Made by a program: the position numbers and the translations under genes
NCBI RefSeq assembly: GCF_003710985.1
Contig: NZ_RHHT01000026.1
Coordinates: forward strand, 62,001-126,000
Direction of reading: 5' to 3'
Length of the DNA: 64,000 bases
DNA from: Brevibacillus panacihumi
GTDB lineage: Bacteria > Bacillota > Bacilli > Brevibacillales > Brevibacillaceae
Shown here: positions 55,091 through 63,748 of the stretch, piece by piece
Layout of the letters: the number at the start of each line of letters is the position of its first letter
Position numbering within the stretch: the stretch's first letter is position 1
Notes under the pieces: model-generated
What the model saw: only the letters and a program-made list of their open reading frames with translations
The model's database searches: none
What the model was told of the DNA's origin: nothing

Positions 55091-56215
55091 TTAAAACGCA
55101 CCCCGTTTGCGTATAGAAATGCTGGCAAAGAACAAAAAGACCAAGGCGATGCTCGTATTCAATCCGATTGCTGGCCATGCCGCTGAAGGATTATCGGCAT
55201 AGATGATTTGCATCAATGCTAGATTAGCCCAGCGTATCGGTGACAAGTTCGTCAAGATGTCCAACACGCCTTCCACATCGCCAATCGGAAAATAGGCTCC
55301 CCCGAGGAAAGACGAGATCTGTGTGAAAATCAACACAACCGCCCTCGCTCCCTCCCCTTGGATAAGAAAACTGACGCCAAGACCCACGCTGACAGCGAGC
55401 AGCAACTCTGTCAAAAGGACAAGTACCACCATCCCGTAATGATTGCCCCAATCCGCATGGTAAACGAATTTGCTGAACAAGATGACGATCAACACGCAGA
55501 GAAAATTGACAAACGTGCAGCCGATGATCTTGCCGACGAAAATGACTGACTTGCTGACGGGAGCAGCCATCAGCCGAACAGCTGTATTGCGAATTCGTTC
55601 TGACCGGAATAGGTAGAGTGCCGAAATAGCCGAGTAAAACGCCATCATCGTTGTCATCGCAATCGCGTAATAGTCAAAAGAACCCGGTTTTTTATCGGCT
55701 TGAAGTGACATTTCCCGGATAAAATCACTACTTTGTCCAGCGCGGACCAGAATTGATTTTGCCGCTGAAGGGTCAACCTGAAATACTGCTGTAGCGAGCG
55801 AGAAACGATCTGCAAACGCCGTCAGCATGCCCTGGACGATATTACTCTCAAGCGGATATTTATTGCTTCCATAAAACGTGATGCCGTCGTCTTCAAGAAT
55901 CGCATAAGCCGTAAAACGGTTGGCACGCACCTCCTCCACGCCGTCCATCCCAGCATCCACTGGCACAGCTGTAACTCCTTCCTGTTTGATCGCTTCTGTA
56001 AAATACTCCCAATAGATCAACATATTTGGATCTGTCGTATTCGTTTTATAAAGGAATTGCATATTTTCTATGGAATGACCAGGTGTGAAAGCATTGGAAA
56101 GAGCCGCCCCGAGAATCAGCATCAGGGTGATCGGAAGTGCGAGCATAAACAGGAAAGTCCGCCTGTCTCGCAGGTCAGACCTGATTTCTTTTATGACTAT
56201 ATTCCAAAGGTTCAT
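55091..56215 (-). CDS. ABC-2 type exporter permease (first)
   Basis: A 374-residue permease with the same plan as the next gene: one N-terminal helix (MLALPITLMLILGAALSN), an extracytoplasmic domain (about 45-185) and a C-terminal group of helices, with RSERIRNTAVRLMAAPVSKSVIF as the coupling segment. It lies 13 bases after the ATPase gene. No signal for a particular substrate is seen. Confidence 0.88.
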   Translation of the reverse strand: MNLWNIVIKEIRSDLRDRRTFLFMLALPITLMLILGAALSNAFTPGHSIENMQFLYKTNTTDPNMLIYWEYFTEAIKQEGVTAVPVDAGMDGVEEVRANRFTAYAILEDDGITFYGSNKYPLESNIVQGMLTAFADRFSLATAVFQVDPSAAKSILVRAGQSSDFIREMSLQADKKPGSFDYYAIAMTTMMAFYSAISALYLFRSERIRNTAVRLMAAPVSKSVIFVGKIIGCTFVNFLCVLIVILFSKFVYHADWGNHYGMVVLVLLTELLLAVSVGLGVSFLIQGEGARAVVLIFTQISSFLGGAYFPIGDVEGVLDILTNLSPIRWANLALMQIIYADNPSAAWPAIGLNTSIALVFLFFASISIRKRGAF

Positions 56216-56228
56216 GGTGAAGCCTCCC

Positions 56229-57167
56229 TCAATCCCGGAGGTTCCGGCCCGTTAAGGTCAGGAACACCGACTCCAGATTTGGTGCTTGTTCTTTGACTGA
56301 TCGGATCTCCACCTGATCCTTGATCAAAAGCTGAATGATCCGATTTAGATTATTGACTTCTGCTTTCGAGACGATCTTGATCATGCCCTCTTCTTGACGT
56401 ACGGAGGTCACTCCCTGGATCGCTCTGAGTGAATCGAACGACAACGAGTCATCCTCTTTGATACCAATCCAGATTTCCTTCGAATCGGTAATGGTCGACT
56501 CGAGCTGCTCCTTGGTTCCTTCCGCGATAATTTTGCCGTGATCCATGATAGCAATCCGCGTGCAGATTTCCTCGACTTCCTCCATATAGTGACTCGTATA
56601 AATGATCGTGCATCCCATCTCGTTCAGCTTGCGCACGGAGTGCAAGATATAGTTCCGCGACTGCGGGTCAATTCCGACCGTTGGTTCATCCATAATGATC
56701 AGCTTGGGTCGATGCGCGATCGCACAGGCGATGTTCAGCCTGCGTTTCATTCCGCCCGAAAAGTTCTTGGGAAAGCTCTTGCTCTTGTCGCCCAGGCCTA
56801 CGAATTCTAGAGCCTCTTCGGTTCGTTCCCGAAGCAGCGTCCCTCGCAATCCGTACAAGCCAGCGAAGAAGCTCACATTTTCATAGGCGGTCAAATCCTC
56901 ATAAATGGCAAGTTCCTGTGGTACGATGCCCGTATTCATTTTCGCAAACTTGGCTTCCTTCACAATATTTTTGCCCATCAGAAAGATCTCGCCCTTGGTA
57001 CAGCGCAAAAGAGACGCGATCATATTAATTGTGGTGCTCTTGCCCGCTCCATTGGCACCCAGAAACCCAAATATTTCTCCTTCACTCACGTTCAACGTCA
57101 TATTATCAACAGCGATGAAATCACCGAATTTTTTGGTCAAGTTGCGGATTTCCAACACATGGCTCAC
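56229..57167 (-). CDS. ABC exporter ATP-binding protein
   Basis: A 312-residue ATPase. Walker A is GANGAGKSTTIN (about 35-46), the Q-loop IVPQEL, signature NFSGGMKRRL and Walker B LIIMDEPTVGID; the H-loop is YTSHYMEE. A C-terminal DUF4162-like part follows. Order ATPase-permease-permease is that of CcmA/DrrA-type drug exporters. The start is GTG 57167, 6 bases after GGGGAG. A terminator separates it from the sensor kinase gene upstream, although both units run in the same direction. Confidence 0.93.
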   Translation of the reverse strand: MSHVLEIRNLTKKFGDFIAVDNMTLNVSEGEIFGFLGANGAGKSTTINMIASLLRCTKGEIFLMGKNIVKEAKFAKMNTGIVPQELAIYEDLTAYENVSFFAGLYGLRGTLLRERTEEALEFVGLGDKSKSFPKNFSGGMKRRLNIACAIAHRPKLIIMDEPTVGIDPQSRNYILHSVRKLNEMGCTIIYTSHYMEEVEEICTRIAIMDHGKIIAEGTKEQLESTITDSKEIWIGIKEDDSLSFDSLRAIQGVTSVRQEEGMIKIVSKAEVNNLNRIIQLLIKDQVEIRSVKEQAPNLESVFLTLTGRNLRD

Positions 57168-57204
57168 CCGAGTCTCCCCCCTTCACAATGTATCTGTATT
57201 CTAA

Positions 57205-57246
57205 TAAAAAAGGATGTCCCTATGTCAGTGCATAAGTTCATCCTTT
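57205..57246 (-). terminator. Intrinsic terminator after the two-component genes
   Basis: AAAGGATG and CATCCTTT arms (57246-57239, 57216-57209) are followed on the minus strand by TTTTTT, 37 bases past the kinase stop. Confidence 0.75.
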
Positions 57247-57282
57247 ATCTATGAGAATCCTCATGTCGCTTCCTATAAAACT

Positions 57283-58410
57283 TCATTGGTGCTCGTAAGG
57301 CAAAAGTGTCGTCACGCGAAAGCCCTTGGTCCCGTCAACGATAACAGTCCCGCCTACAGAAGCGGCTCTCTCTTCCATGCCGAGAATGCCCAGACCTTTG
57401 ACCACCTTGTCCACTCCGATTCCGTTATCCGAAACAACCGCTTTGATGAGCTTGTTCAGCACTCGTACCTCAATGGAGATAACCGTAGCCTTGGCATACT
57501 TGAGTGAATTCGTTACCGCTTCGGTCGCGTTCTGCTGAATAATTTTCCAGTGAATCGGCGCAATGACATCGATGTCCCCGCCAAAGGTTAACGTAGCTGT
57601 CACTGTCTCCTTGGCAGACACCTCATCTACAAACAGTCGAAGCCGATTGATGCCCAACTCCTCTGGCCGTGGCTTCACATCCTTGAGCGTCAGTCGGATT
57701 CGCTCCAAGCCCTCTTTGGAAATAGAGATTGCATTGCCCAGCAGCTCTACCGCCTTGTCCTGATCTACCGAAAACAACCGTCTCGCCGCTTCCATCTGAA
57801 TCAGCGCTCCTGCCATCGCATGCCCGACATCATCGTGAATCTGCTGGGATAGGCGGTTGCGCTCCTCCAGTTTGATGGTATAGGCGGACTGCCGGATGTA
57901 CTCGTTGTTTTCGCTCAAAGCTCGGGTCATTTTTTGCAAATCCGCCCGCAGGTTCTCGCGTTCCTCCTCCAATCTTTTGAGCTTTTCGCTCGACGAATGG
58001 ATATACGTGATAAGCAAAAAACTGAGTAGAGCGCTCAACAGGTACTGCGGAATCAACTCATAAGGTACCATGATAAGCGACAGGATGAGGAAAAGAATAG
58101 CGAAGATGGCTCTCGTGTTGGACAAAATGATCAGTTCATATCCGTTAATCGGTAGAAGTAGGAGAAACAACGGTTCCACATACAGCCCGTAAGCGACGAC
58201 AAATCCAGCGGATACGACAGTAAGCACTCGCTTTGGCTTGGATGTTTTCACGATAGGAATCGCAATGTTTACGGCCAAGTAAAGCAGGTATCCGAGAATG
58301 AGCCAAGGATTTATCTCAGACGCGAAATGAGCTAGGAAGGAAGCAGTCATGATATATCCGAACACCGTCGCTTTATTCCAAATCATCCAATTTTCCAGAG
58401 CGGTTCTCAT
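57283..58410 (-). CDS. NarL-system sensor histidine kinase (HisKA_3)
   Basis: A 375-residue kinase. Five or six membrane helices occupy about 15-140 with almost no extracytoplasmic loops, so it senses within or through the membrane. A coiled linker leads to NRLSQQIHDDVGHAMAGALIQM with the phospho-accepting histidine; the HATPase has VSDNGIGVD and GLGILGMEERA. Its start overlaps the regulator stop in ATGA. Partner of the regulator upstream and probable controller of the ABC exporter downstream. Confidence 0.91.
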   Translation of the reverse strand: MRTALENWMIWNKATVFGYIMTASFLAHFASEINPWLILGYLLYLAVNIAIPIVKTSKPKRVLTVVSAGFVVAYGLYVEPLFLLLLPINGYELIILSNTRAIFAILFLILSLIMVPYELIPQYLLSALLSFLLITYIHSSSEKLKRLEEERENLRADLQKMTRALSENNEYIRQSAYTIKLEERNRLSQQIHDDVGHAMAGALIQMEAARRLFSVDQDKAVELLGNAISISKEGLERIRLTLKDVKPRPEELGINRLRLFVDEVSAKETVTATLTFGGDIDVIAPIHWKIIQQNATEAVTNSLKYAKATVISIEVRVLNKLIKAVVSDNGIGVDKVVKGLGILGMEERAASVGGTVIVDGTKGFRVTTLLPYEHQ

Positions 58411-59105
58411 GCGTCAGACTTCCTCGCTTCCCCTGTTAAATAATAAATGGCAATCTGCGTGCGATGTTCAAGTCCAGTTTTATTGAAAATGGAAGTGATG
58501 TAATTCGCAACCGTTCCTTCAGAGATAAAAAGCTTCCTGGCAATTTCCTTGTTGGATAATCCCTTGGCGATATGCTCCATCACATCAAGTTCCCGTTCTG
58601 TAAACAAACTCCGGTCGATTTTGCTGCCGAGTGGAGCTGGGGCAGATGACACTGACGAAGGATCGGCTGGTGCTTCGACTGCATCCTGGTCTGAAGTAAG
58701 GTTTCGTTTGATCTTGTTGAGGACGACATCTTGCAATACGTGATGGTTGTGATAAACACTTTTGATGGCGTCGCGAATGCGTTCCGGGTCGTTGTTTTTC
58801 AGCAAATACCCCCGAGCCCCCGCCTTGACAGCTTCTAGAATGAATTCGTCATCATCAAATGTCGTCAGAATCAGCGGTTTGACGGTCGACTCTTCCGTCA
58901 GGATACGTGTCGCCTCGACGCCGTTTATGTTCGGCATTCGCACGTCCAATAGCGCCACATCCACCTCATGGTTCCGGCAAAATGCAACTGCTTCGGCCCC
59001 GTCCATCACCGTCCCGACCACTTCAAACTCCTCGAAGGTGGTCAGGATGATTTTCATGCCTTCCCGAATAAACGAATTATCATCTGCAATCAATACCTTG
59101 ATCTT
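58407..59105 (-). CDS. NarL/LuxR-type response regulator
   Basis: About 232 residues. The receiver domain starts IKVLIADDNSFIREGM, with phospho-aspartate in DVALLDVRMPNING and lysine in YLLKNND. An Ala/Pro/Ser-rich linker of about 30 residues leads to a LuxR helix-turn-helix (FTERELDVMEHIAKGLSNKEIA). The start is taken as TTG 59105, behind GGAGGGCAGGGG; the frame continues to 59180 without a site. First gene of the regulator-kinase unit. The longer C-terminal linker distinguishes it from DesR. Confidence 0.88.
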   Translation of the reverse strand, partial: KIKVLIADDNSFIREGMKIILTTFEEFEVVGTVMDGAEAVAFCRNHEVDVALLDVRMPNINGVEATRILTEESTVKPLILTTFDDDEFILEAVKAGARGYLLKNNDPERIRDAIKSVYHNHHVLQDVVLNKIKRNLTSDQDAVEAPADPSSVSSAPAPLGSKIDRSLFTERELDVMEHIAKGLSNKEIARKLFISEGTVANYITSIFNKTGLEHRTQIAIYYLTGEARKSDA

Positions 59106-59186
59106 CAATGCCCCTGCCCTCCTGTCTTCCGGTCCATTGTTTATGTGACTCACGACAATTTCCACTTTTAGCAAATTCATTATAGC

Positions 59187-59212
59187 AAAAAAAGACGGCC
59201 GTCTTAGCCGTC
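59187..59212 (-). terminator. Intrinsic terminator after the GNAT-RidA gene
   Basis: GACGGC and GCCGTC arms (59212-59207, 59199-59194) are followed on the minus strand by seven T residues. Confidence 0.8.
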
Positions 59213-59223
59213 CTTTTGTGCAA

Positions 59224-60168
59224 TCACCACTTGGCCGCCCAGGCTTCGATCTCCACCTTTAAAGTAGAGACCGCTAATGCCGGGACATAAGCCATGGTCA
59301 TGGCAGGGGGAGTCCCGCCGTGAAACTCCTGCCACACTTGATTGAAATAGCGCCAATCCATCCCCTCCGTCGCCCAGATGTTGATTTTGATGATTTGATC
59401 TACGGATACAGATTCTTCTGCTAAAATATGCTTGATATTTTGCAGTGCGTTGTACAGCTGCTGATTCAACTCGACCGGCATTTCACCGTTTTCATCATTT
59501 CCGACCTGCCCGGACAGCACGAGTAAACCCGCTCCATTTGGTACCGTGGTCAGATGCGTATAGGAGCCGATCGGAGGGGCGACACTGCCGGGATTTTTCC
59601 TATGGACCTTCTTCCCTGCCCTTGCCAGCCAATCCTCCTTAATCATCGCCAACGTCTGATGATCTTCCCAATGACCGTTGATCTTCACGTTTTTTCGGGC
59701 AATGCCTTCCTTTGTAAAACCAGCTTTCAACAGCACTTTCATCGAACCCGTATTATGCGGCATGACTCCTGCTTCGATCCGGTGGAGATCCAATTCCGTA
59801 AACGCATAGCTGACGACCAGCTTCACCGCCTCCGTCATGTACCCTTTGCCATTGAAGTCCTTATCCAGAAAGTACCCAATCCAGCAGCTTTGCAGATTGT
59901 AACGGACTACCTCGGATAGGATCACCTCACCAATCAATTGCCCTGTACGGCGTAAAAAGATGAAAAAGAGGTATCCCCTGTCTTCCTGCTGCAACTTCAA
60001 AGCGTCTTGGATGCGATCCAGCTGCCCTTCATAGGTATAGAAGGCTTCGTCTCTTCGTCCTGTGAACTGCTGAAAAAAGTCCCTGTTTTTCACTTCCAGA
60101 GCCAGAAGGGATTGAGCATCCGACTCCTCCGCCAGTTTGACGACAATGTTTTCACCAGTGATCTGCAT
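59224..60168 (-). CDS. GNAT acetyltransferase fused to a RidA-family domain
   Basis: A 314-residue fusion. Residues 1 to about 178 are a RimJ/RimL-type GNAT domain: IGYFLDKDFNGKGYMTEAVKLV is the acetyl-CoA loop and GVMPHNTGSMKVLLKAGF the usual late motif. After a basic linker (about 180-190) comes a RidA/YjgF domain (192-314: VLSGQVGND, INIWATEGMDWRYFNQVW). The catalytic arginine of true RidA imine deaminases, normally in a PARS-type motif, is replaced (PPAMTM), so deaminase activity is doubtful. Acetylation of an N-terminal amine or small amine is likely. GGAGAG lies 6 bases before ATG 60168. Confidence 0.87.
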   Translation of the reverse strand: MQITGENIVVKLAEESDAQSLLALEVKNRDFFQQFTGRRDEAFYTYEGQLDRIQDALKLQQEDRGYLFFIFLRRTGQLIGEVILSEVVRYNLQSCWIGYFLDKDFNGKGYMTEAVKLVVSYAFTELDLHRIEAGVMPHNTGSMKVLLKAGFTKEGIARKNVKINGHWEDHQTLAMIKEDWLARAGKKVHRKNPGSVAPPIGSYTHLTTVPNGAGLLVLSGQVGNDENGEMPVELNQQLYNALQNIKHILAEESVSVDQIIKINIWATEGMDWRYFNQVWQEFHGGTPPAMTMAYVPALAVSTLKVEIEAWAAKW

Positions 60169-60612
60169 CTTTCTCTCTCCTTTTTTGGGTATAAAAAACA
60201 CCACAGGAAAGCAAACCTGTGGCGCACCTTGAAAAGAAGAAACCACAGGCGAGCGACCTGTGGTGAATTTTCCACGGTATATCCTTTACTACCCGCTAAC
60301 GAAAGGATAAAAGTCGCTGACATCCAATTTTGGACATACTTCTCCCGTCGTTAGCAAAAACAAAGAAAACAGCCGTCGAGTATCCGACTCCAACCGATAG
60401 CGATTTCAAGGATGCTTTTTTCATCTGGATACCCTCACTTGGCATTTTTTCACAGTCTAACATAGAGCATACAATTTTTCGAAAAAGCAGTCAATATCAC
60501 ATGGCTCCTTCTCCTGTACCTGTTCCCTTGGGTACCAAAGAAAGTTGGTACTTTTTGTTTTTTCCATGTTCACTTTTACTATACTTATATCCTTACGCTC
60601 GAGGTGAATGAC
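60169..60612 (-). promoter_or_regulatory. Leader with twin hairpins before the GNAT-RidA gene
   Basis: No gene is seen in this 444-base gap. On the minus strand the leader holds TATCCTTT/AAAGGATA (60309-60302, 60287-60280), then two hairpins with the same stem CCACAGG/CCTGTGG (60263-60243 and 60222-60201) but different 7-8-base loops. The second is followed by TTTTTT and ends about 25 bases before the ribosome site. Because the stems are identical, each left arm can pair with either right arm. An attenuator or riboswitch is possible; the loops do not fit mini-ykkC, and no T-box sequence is present. The rest, to 60612, holds the small membrane gene promoter; nothing else is recognised. Confidence 0.5.
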
Positions 60613-60951
60613 ATGATTAGAGTAAAACCTCTTCTCGTCTACTATTGCATCCTTTCGCTCGTCTTTTTTAGCGGCCGACTGTATATCATGAATACCTATC
60701 ATATGACAGAAGGTCCAGTCCCCCAAGAAGCGTTTCAGAAATTATTCAACTGGGTCAGCCTGTTCGCTTATTTTTATATCGTGCCGCTGTTGCTCGCGGG
60801 ATTGCTCTGGCTTATCCGCTTTTTCAGACGGAAAGGTCTTTCTTGGTTTCTCAGCATCCTATTAAGCGTGATGTACATCTTATTCGCAGCAGTGATTGGA
60901 TACGTCTTACTGTTCGTCTTTGTGCTCATGTTCTATGGTTTTGCTCCATGA
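60613..60951 (+). CDS. Small membrane protein of unknown function
   Basis: About 112 residues with three predicted membrane helices (about 8-25, 44-66, 78-108) separated by short loops, ending in YGFAP. No family is recognised. ATG 60613 follows GAGGTG; GTG 60604 overlaps that site. The last 19 bases overlap the 3' end of the convergent methyltransferase gene. Confidence 0.65.
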   Translation: MIRVKPLLVYYCILSLVFFSGRLYIMNTYHMTEGPVPQEAFQKLFNWVSLFAYFYIVPLLLAGLLWLIRFFRRKGLSWFLSILLSVMYILFAAVIGYVLLFVFVLMFYGFAP

Positions 60952-61838
60952 GTAGAGGGTTCAATCATTGCCCTAGCAAAGTATACATTCTTGGATGCAA
61001 CATAACCGTCCGTACGCCCTTGAAAATAGCGGCTTTGGATCTCAGCGGGGCTGAGGTTCTCCATGAGGCGCAATCCCAAATGAGAAAGTTGTGTTGCCAG
61101 CTCCGAAGGGTCGAAATACGTTTTTATCGGTTCCCCGATCTTTTGTAAATTTTCTCGCGTCTCTTGGGAATGTGAAGCATTTTCGTCTGGTCCAAAATAA
61201 TCGAAAAGAACCGTGCTACCCGCAGGGGCTACCTCGGTGATGGAACGTAGCGTCTCGAACACCTCGTCTTGTGTCAGATACATAGTGACACCGAGCCAGC
61301 TAAAAAAGCTTTTCGCCTGAGGATCGAAGCGGTATCCCATGAGTGCTTTTGACAAGCTTTCTCTCGAGAAGTCCACCGGAACGAAAGACAGATTTGCAGG
61401 TATCTCCCATCCCAACTCAGCCAGACGCTCACGTTTAAAGGCTTGTGTAGCTGGGTGGTCGATCTCGAACACCCGAAGCTTCTCCAGCAATTCCGGTCGA
61501 CGAAAGGCAATGGTGTCCATCCCGGCTCCGAGTATCACATACTGCTGCACCCCTTGCTGGTAAGCCACTTCAAGATGATCTTCCGCATATCTTGAACGGC
61601 TAATTACTTGAGGCAGCCCCATGGATTGCAAGAAGAATCGCCAGGAATTCTCTTGGTCAGTATTCGGCTTCAACTGAAGCGCACCAGCCAAACCCTGTTC
61701 AATGAGTGTACGTCTTTCTTGCGGGATCATGTCGTAGGCCAGAAAGTCATCAAAGATTTTTGGGGTATCATTCCTGGAGTGATAGGCCCGGATATAAGCC
61801 GTCATGATTGAGGTTAGACTAACCTGGTTTTCCTTCAA
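60933..61838 (-). CDS. Class I SAM-dependent methyltransferase (LCMT/PPM-like)
   Basis: A 301-residue methyltransferase of the leucine carboxyl methyltransferase (PPM1-like) family. The SAM motif is YVILGAGMDTIAFR, with the acidic post-motif in RVFEIDHPATQAFKRERL and the family motif FSWLGVTMYLT near residue 188. Bacterial members (TIGR00027 type) methylate small molecules or secondary metabolites; the substrate is unknown. AGGAGG lies before the ATG. Convergent with the small membrane gene. Confidence 0.88.
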   Translation of the reverse strand: MKENQVSLTSIMTAYIRAYHSRNDTPKIFDDFLAYDMIPQERRTLIEQGLAGALQLKPNTDQENSWRFFLQSMGLPQVISRSRYAEDHLEVAYQQGVQQYVILGAGMDTIAFRRPELLEKLRVFEIDHPATQAFKRERLAELGWEIPANLSFVPVDFSRESLSKALMGYRFDPQAKSFFSWLGVTMYLTQDEVFETLRSITEVAPAGSTVLFDYFGPDENASHSQETRENLQKIGEPIKTYFDPSELATQLSHLGLRLMENLSPAEIQSRYFQGRTDGYVASKNVYFARAMIEPSTHGAKP

Positions 61839-62006
61839 GCGCGCAGCCTCCTTTTTCGAACGTTTTGTTCTAAAAGGTAGTATACCAGCCGCGCAATAAT
61901 AATCAATATAAAATATTTAATCATAACACATAATTTGTTTTTAGTCAAGAGTCTATTTCCTTATTCTTTTTCGTATTTTACTATCGGAAAAGCTATTTCC
62001 CCCTGC

Positions 62007-63045
62007 TTAGTAGGTAAAGGTCGATATCAACTCTTTCAACTCCTCTGCCATGTTAGCAAGGGATCTGGCCGATGCGGAGATCTCTTCCATGGAAGCGAGC
62101 TGTTCTTCCGTAGATGCCGCTACTTCTTCTGACGTTGCGGCATTTTCTTTCACAAAGAGGGCAAGCTGATCCGCTGCGGCTGAAACCTCTTGGACCTCGT
62201 CGGACATCTGATGGGCCGTCACTGAAATCGCCTCGATTTGGGGAGAGATTTCCCTCATGCTCGTTACAATCGTCTGGAATTTCTCGATTGCCTCCTCCGA
62301 CACGTTGATGCCGTTTTGGACCTCGTCGGTAACCTGTTCCATGATTTGTACCGTGTTTTCGGTATCATGTTGAATCCCTTTCAGGATTTCAAAAATTTGC
62401 TTCGCCGATGTTTGGGATTGTTCGGCTAGCTTCGCTATTTTAATTCCCGAATTGGTTTCATGATTGCTTTGGTCACAAAGTAAATGACCACAGCTCCAGC
62501 CAGGAGTGCTCCAAGCAAAACAAACAAGGTTGCGTGAAGGATCTTGGAGGCAGCATCATCTACCTCAGATGAAAACATTACGCCAACAATCTTCCAACCG
62601 GTCAATTCATTGGAGGCAAAGGTCATTTCCTTGCTTTCACCATTCAGTTCATAGGGAAAATGACCAACCTCCACTTGATAGATCAAATCGATGATGCTCT
62701 CTGTAGCCTTTGAACCGCTCTCCGCAGTCGGGTGAACAATGTAGTTCCTGTCTTTATCAAGAAGAGCAGCGTACCCCTTTTTCCCGATTTTGACTTGTTC
62801 CGTAAGTTTTTGAATATCACTTATGTATAAATCTGCAGCCACCACTCCGGAACCATCCTTTAGTTTCTTGGCGACGGTAAGAATCACTTTTTTCGTAGCC
62901 CGATCCACATAAGGGGTGGTAATCACGACATCCCCGTTGCGTTCATCCGCGTCTTTATACCAGTTCCGTTGCCGCGGATCAAAATCTATTTTTCTAGGGG
63001 TAGTACCAGCGAAGCTGACACCACCCGCAAAGTGAATGTAATTAA
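62007..63045 (-). pseudogene. Decayed methyl-accepting chemotaxis protein gene
   Basis: The remnant starts inside a dCache sensor (from NYIHFAGG, with PRQRNWYKDA and AADLYISDIQKL) and keeps the second membrane helix and the beginning of HAMP (MKPIREL). It then meets a stop at 62437-62435. In another frame it resumes at IAKLAEQSQTSAKQIFEIL and runs to the normal C-terminus at 62007. The whole HAMP body and the conserved signalling tip, about 200 codons, are missing, and the first helix and first half of the sensor are cut off by the recombinase fragment at about 63045. It cannot make a working receptor. Confidence 0.85.
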
Positions 63046-63748
63046 ATAGGAAATTTATTGATAACCTCGTTGTACTCTTGTTGGGCATCTGTGATTGCAA
63101 GCTTAGAATAGACTTCCAACGACTTGCGGCTTTCGTGGCCGGAGTACGGTTGTATGAGCGCGTCATCGATGCCCTGCTTTTTGAGCCAAGTCAACAGGAA
63201 ATGTCGTAGCTTGTGCGGCGACAGATTTTGCACAAGGCAGGCTTCCTCCGAATATTTGGCCAGAATCTTTCGTATCCCCCGATCCGTATATTTTTTCTTC
63301 CAAGATGATTCGAACAGGTAAACCCCCTGCTTCTTTTTCATCGAATCGGCGTGCATAGCCAGCATTTCTTTGAACGATTGAGGGAAGGGGACAATGCGAT
63401 CTTTGCTGCCTTTGCCTTTGTTAATCCGGATTTGGCAGTAGTGGAAATCAACATCGGACAACTTGATATTGATCAGCTCGCTTACTCGAACGCCGGTATA
63501 TAGAAGCGTCTTGACGATCATCATATCTTGAAAGTTCTTCGCTTTCCAAACCACGTCGTAGTAGCGTTTAAGCTCCTCTTCTGTAGGTACATAAGGAAGC
63601 TTCTTTGCTACTTTTGGAACCTCAATCTCCAGTTCCGCTCTAAGATGCTGGAACAAGCTTTTGAGATAGGTATAATCTGGCCTTTCTCCACGAAGATATT
63701 TGGACAGTTCCTTCGCTTTACGTTTCGGCGATTTCGTCTCTCACTCAC
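63042..63748 (-). pseudogene. Tyrosine recombinase, frameshifted near its 5' end
   Basis: The main frame (63042 up to about 63735) encodes a tyrosine recombinase catalytic domain: Arg in [11 protein letters not shown], Lys in [23 protein letters not shown], Gly-His in [10 protein letters not shown], and the nucleophile Tyr in LEVYSKL. A family-like N-terminus, [12 protein letters not shown], is encoded in the neighbouring frame from GTG 63748. Joining the two needs one added base near 63709, so the gene appears to carry a single-base deletion. A TTG at 63656 could still give a 204-residue catalytic fragment. The GTG overlaps the transposase stop. The 3' end abuts the truncated chemoreceptor. 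Confidence 0.75.

Noticed and set aside
60185-60320. T-box or mini-ykkC (guanidine-II) riboswitch
   Set aside because: No T-box core sequence or antiterminator bulge is present, and the paired hairpin loops do not contain the ACGR motif of mini-ykkC.
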